This document shows, piece after piece, positions 25,461-34,342 of a stretch of DNA of 64,000 nucleotides. Origin of the DNA: Epilithonimonas mollis (GTDB taxonomy: Bacteria > Bacteroidota > Bacteroidia > Flavobacteriales > Weeksellaceae). The DNA lies in the NCBI RefSeq assembly GCF_900142325.1, contig NZ_FRAM01000003.1, positions 62,001-126,000 on the forward strand. Direction: 5' to 3'. The stretch's first letter is position 1. Each line of letters starts with the position of its first letter. The position numbers and the translations under genes are program-made. The notes beneath the pieces are model-generated. The model was given only the letters and a program-made list of their open reading frames with translations. It was not told the DNA's origin and searched no databases.

Positions 25461-25889
25461 ATGGAAGATTTTTTAAAATTAGACAAACAGCTTTGTTTCT
25501 CCGTCTATGTTTTGCATCGCGAGATCATGCAGTGTTATCGTCCGATTCTGAAAAATATTGGGCTGACTTATCCGCAATACATTACCATGATGACGCTTTG
25601 GGAAAAAGATAATTTGACGGTGAATCAGGTTGGGGAAATTTTACAACTGGACAACGGGACTCTGACACCTTTACTGAAAAGACTTGAATCTAAGGGTTAT
25701 CTGGAAAGAAAACGCAGCAAGGAAGACGAACGAGTTGTAAAAATCCACTTAACAGAAAAAGGTACTAAACTCAAAGAAAAGGCAACTTGCATCCCATTGG
25801 AATTGGCAAAAGCTATGCATCTGAATATCGACGAAATAATGGAACTGAAAACTTTATCTGATAAAGTTGTTCAGAAAATTAATCAATAA
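25461..25889 (+). CDS. ohrR: MarR-family organic peroxide sensor OhrR
   Basis: 142 residues with the MarR winged-helix layout (LTYPQYITMMTLWEKDNLTVNQVGE, LDNGTLTPLLKRLESKGYLERKRSKEDERVVKIHLTEKG). The reactive cysteine is C12 in LDKQLCFSVY, as in other OhrR proteins; no second conserved cysteine is obvious besides C50-type positions, so it is probably of the one-Cys type. It is expected to repress ohr until the cysteine is oxidised. Confidence 0.9.
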   Translation: MEDFLKLDKQLCFSVYVLHREIMQCYRPILKNIGLTYPQYITMMTLWEKDNLTVNQVGEILQLDNGTLTPLLKRLESKGYLERKRSKEDERVVKIHLTEKGTKLKEKATCIPLELAKAMHLNIDEIMELKTLSDKVVQKINQ

Positions 25890-25894
25890 AAAAA

Positions 25895-25927
25895 AGTGCT
25901 ATTTGCAAATCCAAATAGCTCTTTTTT
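25895..25927. terminator. Bidirectional terminator between ohrR and fabH
   Basis: Arms AGTGCTATTTG and CAAATAGCTCT pair over eleven positions with one mismatch and a six-base loop, with a T run on both strands. It serves the converging ohrR and fabH genes. Confidence 0.82.
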
Positions 25928-25940
25928 ATTTTGAATCGAA

Positions 25941-26963
25941 TCAATACTCAAACAAAACACTTCCCCAGGTGAAGCCACTTCCGAAAGCCGACATACAAAC
26001 CAAATCGCCACGTTTCATTCTGCCTTCCTGAATCGCTTCACTCAAAGCAATCGGAATTGAAGCAGCGGTTGTGTTTCCATATTTTTGAATATTAACGAAT
26101 ACTTTTTCGTCCGGTAATTTCAATAATTGTTGAACGTATTGTGCAATTCTGATGTTCGCCTGATGCGGAATCAGCAAATCTAAATCTTCAATTTTCTTTC
26201 CTGCTTTCTCCAAAGCTTCAAGAATTGTTTCCGGAAATCTAGTAACGGCGTGTTTGAAAACGAAATTCCCGTTCATCACCGGATAGATATCTTCTGCAGT
26301 TAATGAATCCGGATTTTTGAGAAGATTATCGCTCCAACCCAATTTAGTTCCCGGGAATTTCACCGCTAATTCTTCCGCATATTTTCCTTCGGAATGCATA
26401 TTCACTGAAAGGATCCCGCTGGTATTTTCATCATCACTTGCCGATAAAACTACTGCACCTGCACCATCACCGAAAATCACGGAAACGCCACGTCCGGCAT
26501 CAGAAAAATCCAATCCGAATGAATGGATCTCTGCGCCGACAACCAAAACATTTTTATACAATCCAGATTTGATAAATGCATTTGCTACACTCATAGCGTA
26601 AACAAAACCTGAACATTGGTTTCGAACATCTAAAGCGCCAATTGTCCCGCAACCTAATAATTCCTGCAAGAGAACGCCTGAACCTGGAAAATAATAATCC
26701 GGAGACAAAGTCGCAAATACAATATAATCAATATCTTCCGCAGCGAGGTTAGCATTTCTAAATGCTATTTCTGAGGCTTTGAAAGCGTAGAATGAGGTTG
26801 TTTCCTCAGAATCTATACGATTTTTGCGGTGTCTTCTTTCTTTGATGCCTGTTCTTTCTGTAATCCACTCATCGTTGGTTGTCATCAATTTAGACAGATC
26901 GTCGTTAGTTACTATATTTTCCGGAACGTAGTGTCCGACTCCTGATATTACACTTTTAAGCAT
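25941..26963 (-). CDS. fabH: 3-oxoacyl-ACP synthase III
   Basis: 340 residues. The catalytic Cys is C117 (NQCSGFVYAM); the His lies in LIPHQANIRI and the Asn in YGNTTAASIP, giving the full Cys-His-Asn triad. FabH starts fatty-acid synthesis by condensing acyl-CoA with malonyl-ACP. The gene stands apart from plsX/rpmF here. Its promoter element is at 26985-26992. Confidence 0.93.
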   Translation of the reverse strand: MLKSVISGVGHYVPENIVTNDDLSKLMTTNDEWITERTGIKERRHRKNRIDSEETTSFYAFKASEIAFRNANLAAEDIDYIVFATLSPDYYFPGSGVLLQELLGCGTIGALDVRNQCSGFVYAMSVANAFIKSGLYKNVLVVGAEIHSFGLDFSDAGRGVSVIFGDGAGAVVLSASDDENTSGILSVNMHSEGKYAEELAVKFPGTKLGWSDNLLKNPDSLTAEDIYPVMNGNFVFKHAVTRFPETILEALEKAGKKIEDLDLLIPHQANIRIAQYVQQLLKLPDEKVFVNIQKYGNTTAASIPIALSEAIQEGRMKRGDLVCMSAFGSGFTWGSVLFEY

Positions 26964-26984
26964 TGGTGTGTTTTAGAATTTTGA

Positions 26985-26992
26985 CAAATGTA
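26985..26992 (-). promoter_or_regulatory. Promoter -7 element of fabH
   Basis: TACATTTG on the minus strand, matching TANNTTTG, 21 bases before the start codon at 26963. Confidence 0.5.
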
Positions 26993-27155
26993 AATATTTT
27001 ATTTATTACATAAGTTCAGTTTAAATAAAGATTCCTGCAAAATATTTTATATCATTTCCAGGTACAACTAATTGATTTTTACCAGACCATTCTGACACCT
27101 TAAAAAGTCGCTCAATAAAAATTCTTTCAAAGTATACATCAGACAGAAAAAACAT

Positions 27156-27163
27156 TAAATTTG
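27156..27163 (+). promoter_or_regulatory. Promoter -7 element of ftsK
   Basis: TAAATTTG matches TANNTTTG, 23 bases before the ftsK start codon at 27187. Confidence 0.5.
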
Positions 27164-27186
27164 CATCTATTGACTTTTTTTTTAAA

Positions 27187-29655
27187 ATGAAGAACGAACA
27201 AAACACAGCTTCCAATACCAAAATCATATCAAAACCAAGAATCATCTCGGGGATTAGTTTTATTGTCCTATCCGTGGTTCTTCTGCTGTCATTCATTTCT
27301 TACCTGATGAACTGGAAAGCCGACCAGAGCCAGGCCGGAACTATGTCTGACAAAACGGTAGAATCATCCAATCTTTTTGGTAAGATCGGCGATTGGCTGG
27401 GAAATCTCTTCATCTTTGAAAGTATTGGTGTAGCAGCTTTTATAGTTGCATTTTTATTTTTCGTATTCGGGACTTTGATTTTTAAGAAGAATTATTTTAA
27501 ACCCTGGAAAACCATTTCGCACAGTTTATTTTTCATTTGCTGGATTCCGATATTTTTTGGTGCAGTTACCAATGGCGAAGGTGTTTTAGGTGGCGTTTAC
27601 GGTTATCAGATTATGGATTATCTGAAATCTTACATCGGACTGGTAGGACTTTGGATGGTTCTTCTGGTAAGTTTTGTTCTTTATTTTGTTCTGGAATTCA
27701 ATCTGAGACCAAGTTCTATCAAAAATAAACTGAACGATATCAATGATAATACATTCGGAAGATTGAAAAACATGATGCCGAATTCCGAAGAGGAATTCGA
27801 AGCGGATGAAGACCTGGAAGAAGAAATTATCCCTGAGAATCCTGCGGTTATCGAAACCTTAACACCGAAAACCGAAAATGACTTCAGTAATATCAAAGTC
27901 ACACAGGATTTTGAACCCATCAAAACACCGAATCAGACATCTTTCAAAGAAGAAACTAAAGAATCTGCTCCTGAACCAATTATATTATCTTCTGCCACGG
28001 CTCAGCCTCAAAAGCCAGTGATAGAAACCCCTGTTATCAAGTCTGAAGATGATTTTGCCTTCAATGTAGAAATCAAAAAGGACGAAGATTTTCCGGTTTC
28101 TAGTGAGCAGCAAAAATCGGATGATCTTGTTAGCAGACATGGTTTGTACGATCATAAACTGGATCTGGCAAAATTCCAGATGCCTTCCGTTGAGTTGCTG
28201 AAAGATTACGGAAACGAGGAAATCACAATCAATAAAGATGAACTCGAGGAAAATAAAAACAGAATTGTTGGCTTACTGAAAACCTTCAACGTCGGTATTT
28301 CCGAAATCAAAGCGACAATTGGACCAACGGTGACACTTTACGAAATTGTACCTGAAGCGGGAATCCGTGTGGCGGCGATCAAAAAACTCCAGGACGATAT
28401 TGCACTGAATCTTTCTGCACTTGGAATCAGAATCATTGCACCAATGCCGGGAAAAGGAACCATCGGGATCGAAGTTCCGAGAAAAAATCCGACAATGGTT
28501 TCAATGCGTTCCGTTGTAGCTTCGCCAAAGTTCCAATCTGCAGATATGGATTTGCCAATAGTTTTTGGACGAACAATTTCTAATGAAGTTTTCGTCGCTG
28601 ACCTTGCAAAAATGCCTCACCTACTGATGGCTGGAGCAACCGGACAAGGTAAATCTGTTGGGATTAATGCGATTTTAACTTCTCTGATTTATAAAAAGCA
28701 TCCAAGCGAACTAAAATTCGTTATGGTGGATCCGAAAAAAGTGGAATTATCACTTTATTCAAAAATAGAAAGACATTATCTGGCAAAACTGCCAGACACA
28801 GAAGATGCAATCATCACAGACAATGCGAAAGTAATTAACACACTGAATTCACTTTGTATCGAGATGGATGACCGTTACGAATTGTTGAAAAATGCATTCT
28901 GTAAAAACATCAAAGAATATAATGCAAAATTTGCCCAGAGAAAGCTGAATCCAGAAAACGGGCACAGATATCTGCCATATATCGTTCTGGTTGTGGACGA
29001 ATTTGCAGATCTGATTATGACTGCAGGAAAAGAAGTAGAACATCCGATCGCCAGGTTGGCACAGCTTGCAAGAGCGATTGGAATTCATTTAATTGTTGCC
29101 ACTCAAAGACCTTCTGTAAATGTGATCACAGGTATGATCAAAGCGAATTTCCCTGCGAGAGTTGCTTTCCGTGTGATTTCCGGTGTGGATTCGAAGACAA
29201 TTTTGGATTCACCCGGAGCGGAACAACTAGTGGGAAAAGGCGATATGCTTTATTTCAATGGAAATGATCTGACGCGTCTTCAATGCGCATTTGTTGATAC
29301 GCCGGAAGTGGAGAGAATTGCGGAATTTATTGGTGAGCAAAAAGGTTATTCCGATGCTTATCTTCTTCCTGAATATTCGGGAGAAGAAGCCAGTTCTACT
29401 GTTGGTGCTTTCGACCCGAATGAAAAAGATGCTTTGTTTGAAGATGCTGCAAGAATTGTGATTTCCACCCAGCAAGGTTCCACTTCTATGCTGCAGAGAC
29501 AACTGAAACTGGGTTACAACAGAGCGGGAAGAATTATGGATCAGTTGGAAGCAGCCGGTGTTGTCGGTGGTTTCAACGGAGCAAAAGCAAGAGAAGTTTT
29601 GATTTCTGACCTCAACTCTTTGGAACGGTTGTTTGATGAGCTGAAAGGAAGGTAG
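27187..29655 (+). CDS. ftsK: FtsK/SpoIIIE DNA translocase
   Basis: 822 residues. Four membrane helices lie in about 1-165, then an acidic linker (about 190-330), then the FtsK alpha and beta motor with Walker A GATGQGKS at 483-490 and Walker B VVDEFADL near 610. The C-terminal gamma winged-helix domain (TSMLQRQLKLGYNRAGRIMDQLEAAGVVG) is intact, so it should read KOPS-like sequences. FtsK pumps chromosome ends at the division septum. It is preceded by its own promoter element and a divergent fabH. The extra start codon region agrees with the promoter position. Confidence 0.95.
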   Translation: MKNEQNTASNTKIISKPRIISGISFIVLSVVLLLSFISYLMNWKADQSQAGTMSDKTVESSNLFGKIGDWLGNLFIFESIGVAAFIVAFLFFVFGTLIFKKNYFKPWKTISHSLFFICWIPIFFGAVTNGEGVLGGVYGYQIMDYLKSYIGLVGLWMVLLVSFVLYFVLEFNLRPSSIKNKLNDINDNTFGRLKNMMPNSEEEFEADEDLEEEIIPENPAVIETLTPKTENDFSNIKVTQDFEPIKTPNQTSFKEETKESAPEPIILSSATAQPQKPVIETPVIKSEDDFAFNVEIKKDEDFPVSSEQQKSDDLVSRHGLYDHKLDLAKFQMPSVELLKDYGNEEITINKDELEENKNRIVGLLKTFNVGISEIKATIGPTVTLYEIVPEAGIRVAAIKKLQDDIALNLSALGIRIIAPMPGKGTIGIEVPRKNPTMVSMRSVVASPKFQSADMDLPIVFGRTISNEVFVADLAKMPHLLMAGATGQGKSVGINAILTSLIYKKHPSELKFVMVDPKKVELSLYSKIERHYLAKLPDTEDAIITDNAKVINTLNSLCIEMDDRYELLKNAFCKNIKEYNAKFAQRKLNPENGHRYLPYIVLVVDEFADLIMTAGKEVEHPIARLAQLARAIGIHLIVATQRPSVNVITGMIKANFPARVAFRVISGVDSKTILDSPGAEQLVGKGDMLYFNGNDLTRLQCAFVDTPEVERIAEFIGEQKGYSDAYLLPEYSGEEASSTVGAFDPNEKDALFEDAARIVISTQQGSTSMLQRQLKLGYNRAGRIMDQLEAAGVVGGFNGAKAREVLISDLNSLERLFDELKGR

Positions 29656-29741
29656 AATAAAATATCTGGCAAAAATCTGAGCAATACTCATCATAATAAA
29701 AATCATTTGAATAATCAAAAAGAAAAACCAAATCCAAATAA

Positions 29742-30188
29742 ATGTCCACCCACGAACTCCTGAACAAAGCCATAAAAATCGCTACCAAAGCCCATAAAAA
29801 ACAAACTGATAAATACGATGCGCCTTACCTAGGCCACGTTTTCCGGGTAATGAATGCCGGCAAAACTATCGACGAAAAAATCGTGGGCGTTTTACATGAC
29901 GTAGTGGAAGATCATCCGGAATTCTCTTTCGACTACCTGAAAGAAAAAGGCTTTCCCGATTATATCCTGGAAGCGGTGGAATCTCTTACAAAACGCGAAG
30001 AGGAACATCTGGATTATGATGCCTTTATCGCAAGAATAGAAAAAAGTCCTTTGGCAATTGCTGTCAAACTGAACGACCTGAGAGACAATATGGATCTTAC
30101 AAGATGCACGGAACCGTTACAGGAAAAAGACCTGAAACGTTTCAATAAATATCTGAAAGCTTATCTTTATCTGTCCGAGAAATATTAA
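29742..30188 (+). CDS. HD-domain protein, small alarmone hydrolase-like
   Basis: 148 residues. The pattern [20 protein letters not shown], then [18 protein letters not shown] with HD at 52-53 and ED at 56-57, and later [11 protein letters not shown], is that of the (p)ppGpp-hydrolase HD domain of SpoT and of stand-alone small alarmone hydrolases (MESH1-like). The metal-binding His and Asp residues appear complete. There is no synthetase or TGS/ACT domain. Removal of 3'-pyrophosphate from (p)ppGpp is therefore likely, though other pyrophosphohydrolase substrates are possible. It overlaps the converging hisS by four bases, at the stop codons. Confidence 0.72.
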   Translation: MSTHELLNKAIKIATKAHKKQTDKYDAPYLGHVFRVMNAGKTIDEKIVGVLHDVVEDHPEFSFDYLKEKGFPDYILEAVESLTKREEEHLDYDAFIARIEKSPLAIAVKLNDLRDNMDLTRCTEPLQEKDLKRFNKYLKAYLYLSEKY

Positions 30189-31534
30189 TCCAAAAACTGT
30201 TCTGTTTTCAGAGTCTGCTGCTCACCTGTGGTCAGGTTTTTTATAGTAATCGTTTGATTTTTGATCTCTTCTTCACCAAGAAAAACCAGGTTTTCAATCC
30301 CCTTCTTCTCAGCATAGGTGAATTGTTTCTTCAGTTTTGAAGCTTCGGGATAGAGTTCTGCGGAAATATTTTTTTCTCTTAATTCCGAAATCAATTTCAG
30401 AGCTTCGATGGATTCTTTTTCTCCGTAATTGGCAAAAAGATATTTGACATTATTCTCAGAATCTTCCGGGAAGATATTTAATTCTTCCATCACGAGATAG
30501 ATCCTGTCCAGACCAAAAGAAATCCCGATTCCGGGCATGTCTTTCACGCCGAAAACTTCTGTTAGATTATCATAACGTCCGCCGCCGCCAATGGAACCCA
30601 TTGCCACATCATTCGCTTTCACTTCGAAAATGGCGCCGGTATAATAATCCAATCCTCTGGCTAACGTAATGTCAAAGACTAAACTTTTAGAATCAACTCC
30701 GAGACTGAGAGCGTTTCTGATTACGAATTCTAATTCTTCAACACCTTTCAGTCCTGCCTCGTTTCCGTTAAATTTTTCCTTAAGATTCAACAAATTTTCA
30801 AGCACATCAGAACCCTGAGCAAAGAGAAAATCCAGCTTGGAAATGGCTTCTCCGGAGATTCCTTTTTCCAGCATTTCTTTAGTTACGCCGTCTTTACCGA
30901 TTTTATCTAATTTATCCAGAGCGACTGTAAAATCAATCAATTGGTGAGCAATCCCTGCATATTCTGCGATTCCGGAAAGGATCTTCCTGTTGTTGATGTG
31001 AACTGAAACGGATAGGTTCAGATCTTTGAACGATTTAAAATACAATTGCAGCAACTCCACTTCCTGCCAAAGACTTGTGCTTCCCACAACATCTGCATCG
31101 CATTGATAAAACTCTCTGAATCTTCCTTTCTGCGGCCTGTCTGCTCTCCAGACCGGCTGAATCTGATAACGTTTGTAAGGAAAAGCCAGCTGTCCCTGAT
31201 TCATCGCCACAAATCTTGCAAATGGAACGGTTAGGTCGTAACGAAGGGCTTTTTCTGAAATCTGGGAAATCAGTTTTTGAGAATTTCTGCTGGTCCAGTC
31301 TTCATCATTTGCTTTGGAAGCATAATCACCGGAATTGAGGATTTTAAAAATCAGTCTATCGCCTTCTTCGCCATATTTCCCTGTCAATGTAGAAAGGTTT
31401 TCAAAACTTGGGGTTTCCAAAGGCTGGAATCCGAACAGTTCGAAATTGTTCTGTAATATATTGATGATGTATTTTCTTCTGGAAACTTCTTTCGCAGTAA
31501 AATCTCTGGTTCCTTTTGCTAGACTCGGCTTCAT
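30185..31534 (-). CDS. hisS: Histidyl-tRNA synthetase
   Basis: 449 residues, class II enzyme. Motif 2 is [29 protein letters not shown], the histidine-specific [14 protein letters not shown] follows, motif 3 is the GGGGRYDNL / [12 protein letters not shown] region, and an anticodon-binding domain ends the protein. It charges tRNA-His. It has its own promoter element (31567-31574) and converges on the HD gene with a four-base overlap. Confidence 0.95.
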   Translation of the reverse strand: MKPSLAKGTRDFTAKEVSRRKYIINILQNNFELFGFQPLETPSFENLSTLTGKYGEEGDRLIFKILNSGDYASKANDEDWTSRNSQKLISQISEKALRYDLTVPFARFVAMNQGQLAFPYKRYQIQPVWRADRPQKGRFREFYQCDADVVGSTSLWQEVELLQLYFKSFKDLNLSVSVHINNRKILSGIAEYAGIAHQLIDFTVALDKLDKIGKDGVTKEMLEKGISGEAISKLDFLFAQGSDVLENLLNLKEKFNGNEAGLKGVEELEFVIRNALSLGVDSKSLVFDITLARGLDYYTGAIFEVKANDVAMGSIGGGGRYDNLTEVFGVKDMPGIGISFGLDRIYLVMEELNIFPEDSENNVKYLFANYGEKESIEALKLISELREKNISAELYPEASKLKKQFTYAEKKGIENLVFLGEEEIKNQTITIKNLTTGEQQTLKTEQFLD

Positions 31535-31566
31535 TTTAATGGGTAATGATGTTTGATAATCGATTG

Positions 31567-31574
31567 CAAAAGTA
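31567..31574 (-). promoter_or_regulatory. Promoter -7 element of hisS
   Basis: TACTTTTG on the minus strand, matching TANNTTTG, 32 bases before the start codon at 31534. Confidence 0.5.
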
Positions 31575-31680
31575 AGAATAATAGCGCAAAGGATTCTAAA
31601 TCTAATTTAACTTATAGGAAAAATTCAGACATTTTTATATTTTTAAGAATTATTTGAAATTAAAACACAAGCTATAATTG

Positions 31681-33258
31681 ATGCATACACTCTTACCTTT
31701 TTTGCTTGCCATGGTAGCGGCGATTGTACTGCTGAATATTTTGGGAACCAAACTGAGAATCGCCTACCCTATTCTTTTGGTTGTCGCAGGGTTATTGATC
31801 AGTTTCGTTCCGGGATTGCCAATGGTCAGGATTGATCCTGATCTTATATTTTTTATCTTTCTTCCGCCATTGTTGTTTGAGGCAGCCTGGAGCATCTCTT
31901 TTAAGGAAATGAAGAAATGGTGGCGGATAATCGGGAGCTTTGCTTTTCTCGTTGTGTTTTTCACGGCATTATCGGTCGCCCTTTTTGCCAATTATTTTAT
32001 TCCGGGATTCACGATTGGTTTGGGATTCCTTTTAGGCGGAATTGTGTCTCCTCCGGATGCAGTGAGTACTGGTGCCATTACAAAATTCGTGAAGATCCCG
32101 AAATCCACCTCTGCCATCCTCGAAGGAGAAAGTCTTCTGAACGATGCCTCTTCATTGATTATATTCCGGTTTGCTCTGATAGCCGTCAGTACAGGTCAGG
32201 TCATCTGGCAGGAAGCGGCTTCCAGCTTTGTGTGGATGGTCATCGGTGGCGCAGGGATAGGACTGCTCCTAGGCTGGATATTAGTTCAGATTCATAAGAT
32301 TCTGGACACAGAACCTGCTTCTGACATTGCGCTGACCATGATAGAACCTTATTTTATGTACCTCATTGCAGAGCTGTTCCACAGCTCGGGCGTTTTAGCA
32401 GTGGTTGCCGGTGGATTATATATGTCTTCCAAACGACTGGTCTTTCTCAACAGTGCCAGCCGAATCCAGGCTTACAGCGTGTGGGAAAGTTTTGTATTCA
32501 TCCTCAATGGTACTGTGTTTTTACTCATCGGTTTGGAGCTGCCAGAGATTGTGGAAGGAATCCGGTCCGAAGGTGTCCCTATTCAAACAGCTATTGGCTA
32601 TGGGCTTTTGGTAACCGCTGTTCTGATTGCAGCAAGAATCGTCAGTGCCTATGCTGCATTGGTAGCGACAATCATCTTCCGACCGGGTGTGATCCCAAAT
32701 GCTTCATCGCCACGGAGAAGATACCTAATGCCATTGCTCCTCGGTTGGACCGGTATGAGAGGAGTCGTTTCTCTGGCTGCTGCTTTGGCCATTCCTGTCA
32801 CACTGAATGGTACAGCTTTTCCCCATAGAAACCTGATCCTGTTCATCACATTTACCGTCATTTTATTGACGTTGGTGATACAAGGCCTCACTTTGCCCGC
32901 TCTCATAAAACGAAGCCGCCTGTTTGATATGTATACTGAAGAAGACGAGACGGAGACAAAACGAAAGATCAAACACGGACTGCGGCAACATGTCTATGAA
33001 AAGCTGAAACACAAATATAATAACGGATTCGGCAGTCATCCCGGCTTCGAAAGAATAATGAAACACTGGGAAGAGAAAGTGAATGCCAGCGATGAAAGCT
33101 GGATGAGCCCGGCATCTAAAAAGATCTTCTACGAAGTGCTCGAATGCCAAAGGCAATACCTGACAGAACTGAACCGCGATCCGAAAATCGATGAAGGAAT
33201 CATCCGGCAGCAATTATACCAGATTGATCTGGAAGAGGAACGTATAAAAAGTATTTAA
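31681..33258 (+). CDS. CPA1-type Na+/H+ antiporter
   Basis: 525 residues from the ATG at 31681 (an in-frame TTG immediately before it is a less likely start). Twelve or so membrane helices; the helix-6 motif EGESLLNDASSLIIFRFA, with the ND pair that binds the cation, marks the NhaP/CPA1 family, and PPDAVSTGAITK precedes it. A charged cytoplasmic tail of about 120 residues follows the last helix. It exchanges Na+ or K+ for H+. The gene is GC-richer than hisS, and the NTF2-like lipoprotein gene follows by 14 bases. Confidence 0.9.
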   Translation: MHTLLPFLLAMVAAIVLLNILGTKLRIAYPILLVVAGLLISFVPGLPMVRIDPDLIFFIFLPPLLFEAAWSISFKEMKKWWRIIGSFAFLVVFFTALSVALFANYFIPGFTIGLGFLLGGIVSPPDAVSTGAITKFVKIPKSTSAILEGESLLNDASSLIIFRFALIAVSTGQVIWQEAASSFVWMVIGGAGIGLLLGWILVQIHKILDTEPASDIALTMIEPYFMYLIAELFHSSGVLAVVAGGLYMSSKRLVFLNSASRIQAYSVWESFVFILNGTVFLLIGLELPEIVEGIRSEGVPIQTAIGYGLLVTAVLIAARIVSAYAALVATIIFRPGVIPNASSPRRRYLMPLLLGWTGMRGVVSLAAALAIPVTLNGTAFPHRNLILFITFTVILLTLVIQGLTLPALIKRSRLFDMYTEEDETETKRKIKHGLRQHVYEKLKHKYNNGFGSHPGFERIMKHWEEKVNASDESWMSPASKKIFYEVLECQRQYLTELNRDPKIDEGIIRQQLYQIDLEEERIKSI

Positions 33259-33272
33259 AATAACATTATATT

Positions 33273-33728
33273 ATGAAAATATTCAGATTATCCGCAGCGC
33301 TCCTGATGCTTTCAGCATTGACTGTCGGCTGCAGCAATTGTGATACAAAAGGCAATCCCGAAAACGAACAGCTTGTGAAACATTATTTCGAGTTGTTTAA
33401 CAAACACCAATGGAAAGAGCTTTCTGAGCTGTATGCAGAGCATGCAGAATTCAAAGACCCGAGTTTTGGTACAGGAACCGTAAAGCAGAGCAGACCTGAT
33501 TTTGTGAAAAAGTATACGGAGCTGAATCAGATGTTTCCCAACCTGAAAGATGAAGTGAAACATATCTACGTCTCTGGCGACAAGCATATCATTGTTGAAT
33601 TTGTCTCTACAGGTACTGCACCGGATCAGTCCGGATTTGAACTTCCGATTTGTACAGTTTTCACCATTGAGAATGGAAAAATTACCAAAGACTTCACCTA
33701 TTACGATAACTTTGACGAACCTAAATAA
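33273..33728 (+). CDS. NTF2-like (SnoaL-type) lipoprotein
   Basis: 151 residues. Lipobox LTVGC with the acylated Cys at 20. The mature part opens VKHYFELFNKHQWKELSELYAEHAEFKDPSFG, the classic start of SnoaL/NTF2-like cone folds, and ends with VFTIENGKITKDFTYYDN. Members bind small ligands or act as polyketide-cyclase-like enzymes; no catalytic claim can be made. The stop codon overlaps the AlkB ATG by one base, so the two are translationally coupled. Confidence 0.75.
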   Translation: MKIFRLSAALLMLSALTVGCSNCDTKGNPENEQLVKHYFELFNKHQWKELSELYAEHAEFKDPSFGTGTVKQSRPDFVKKYTELNQMFPNLKDEVKHIYVSGDKHIIVEFVSTGTAPDQSGFELPICTVFTIENGKITKDFTYYDNFDEPK

Positions 33729-34342
33729 TGAGCCTTTTTGACGATCAGCCCGACATTATTGAAAATATTCTGCCATACGACGGCATTACCTCTTACTATG
33801 GGAAAATCTTTTCCGATGAAGAAGCCGACCATTATTTTGAAGCATTAATGACGCAGACCGAATGGAAAAGTGATCAGGCCGTCATCTTTGGAAAAGTTAT
33901 AGAGACTAAAAGAAAGGTGGCCTGGTATGGTGATGAGAAATATAGCTACACCTATTCCGGAAGGACAAAAACAGCTTTGCCTTGGAACCGGACACTTCTT
34001 AAAATCAAAGAAAAAATCGAGGCCGTAAGCGGCGAAACTTTCAATTCCTGTTTACTGAATCTGTATCACAACGGTTCTGAGGGCATGGCATATCACAGCG
34101 ACGGCGAAAAAGACCTGAAAGATAATGGGGCGATAAGCTCTGTCAGCTTCGGGGCAGCCAGGAAGTTCCACTTCAAGCATAAAACCACCAAAGAACTGGT
34201 ATCTCTCATCCTGGAACACGGCAGCCTGTTGATGATGAAAGATGTAACGCAAAAATTCTGGCTGCACAGGTTACCCACCACAACAAAGGTCATCAGACCA
34301 AGAATAAGCCTGACGTTCCGAACCATAGACAGATCTAAATAA
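33728..34342 (+). CDS. AlkB-like 2-oxoglutarate/Fe(II) dioxygenase
   Basis: 204 residues. The iron-binding triad is H123-x-D125 and H180, and the 2-oxoglutarate-binding pair is R192 and R198 (RPRISLTFR). The YHNGSEGMAYHSDGEKD segment is typical of AlkB homologues of the ALKBH2/3 sort, which remove methyl groups from DNA or RNA bases by oxidation. It starts on the last base of the lipoprotein stop codon and its last eight bases overlap the converging MFS gene. Confidence 0.9.
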   Translation: MSLFDDQPDIIENILPYDGITSYYGKIFSDEEADHYFEALMTQTEWKSDQAVIFGKVIETKRKVAWYGDEKYSYTYSGRTKTALPWNRTLLKIKEKIEAVSGETFNSCLLNLYHNGSEGMAYHSDGEKDLKDNGAISSVSFGAARKFHFKHKTTKELVSLILEHGSLLMMKDVTQKFWLHRLPTTTKVIRPRISLTFRTIDRSK

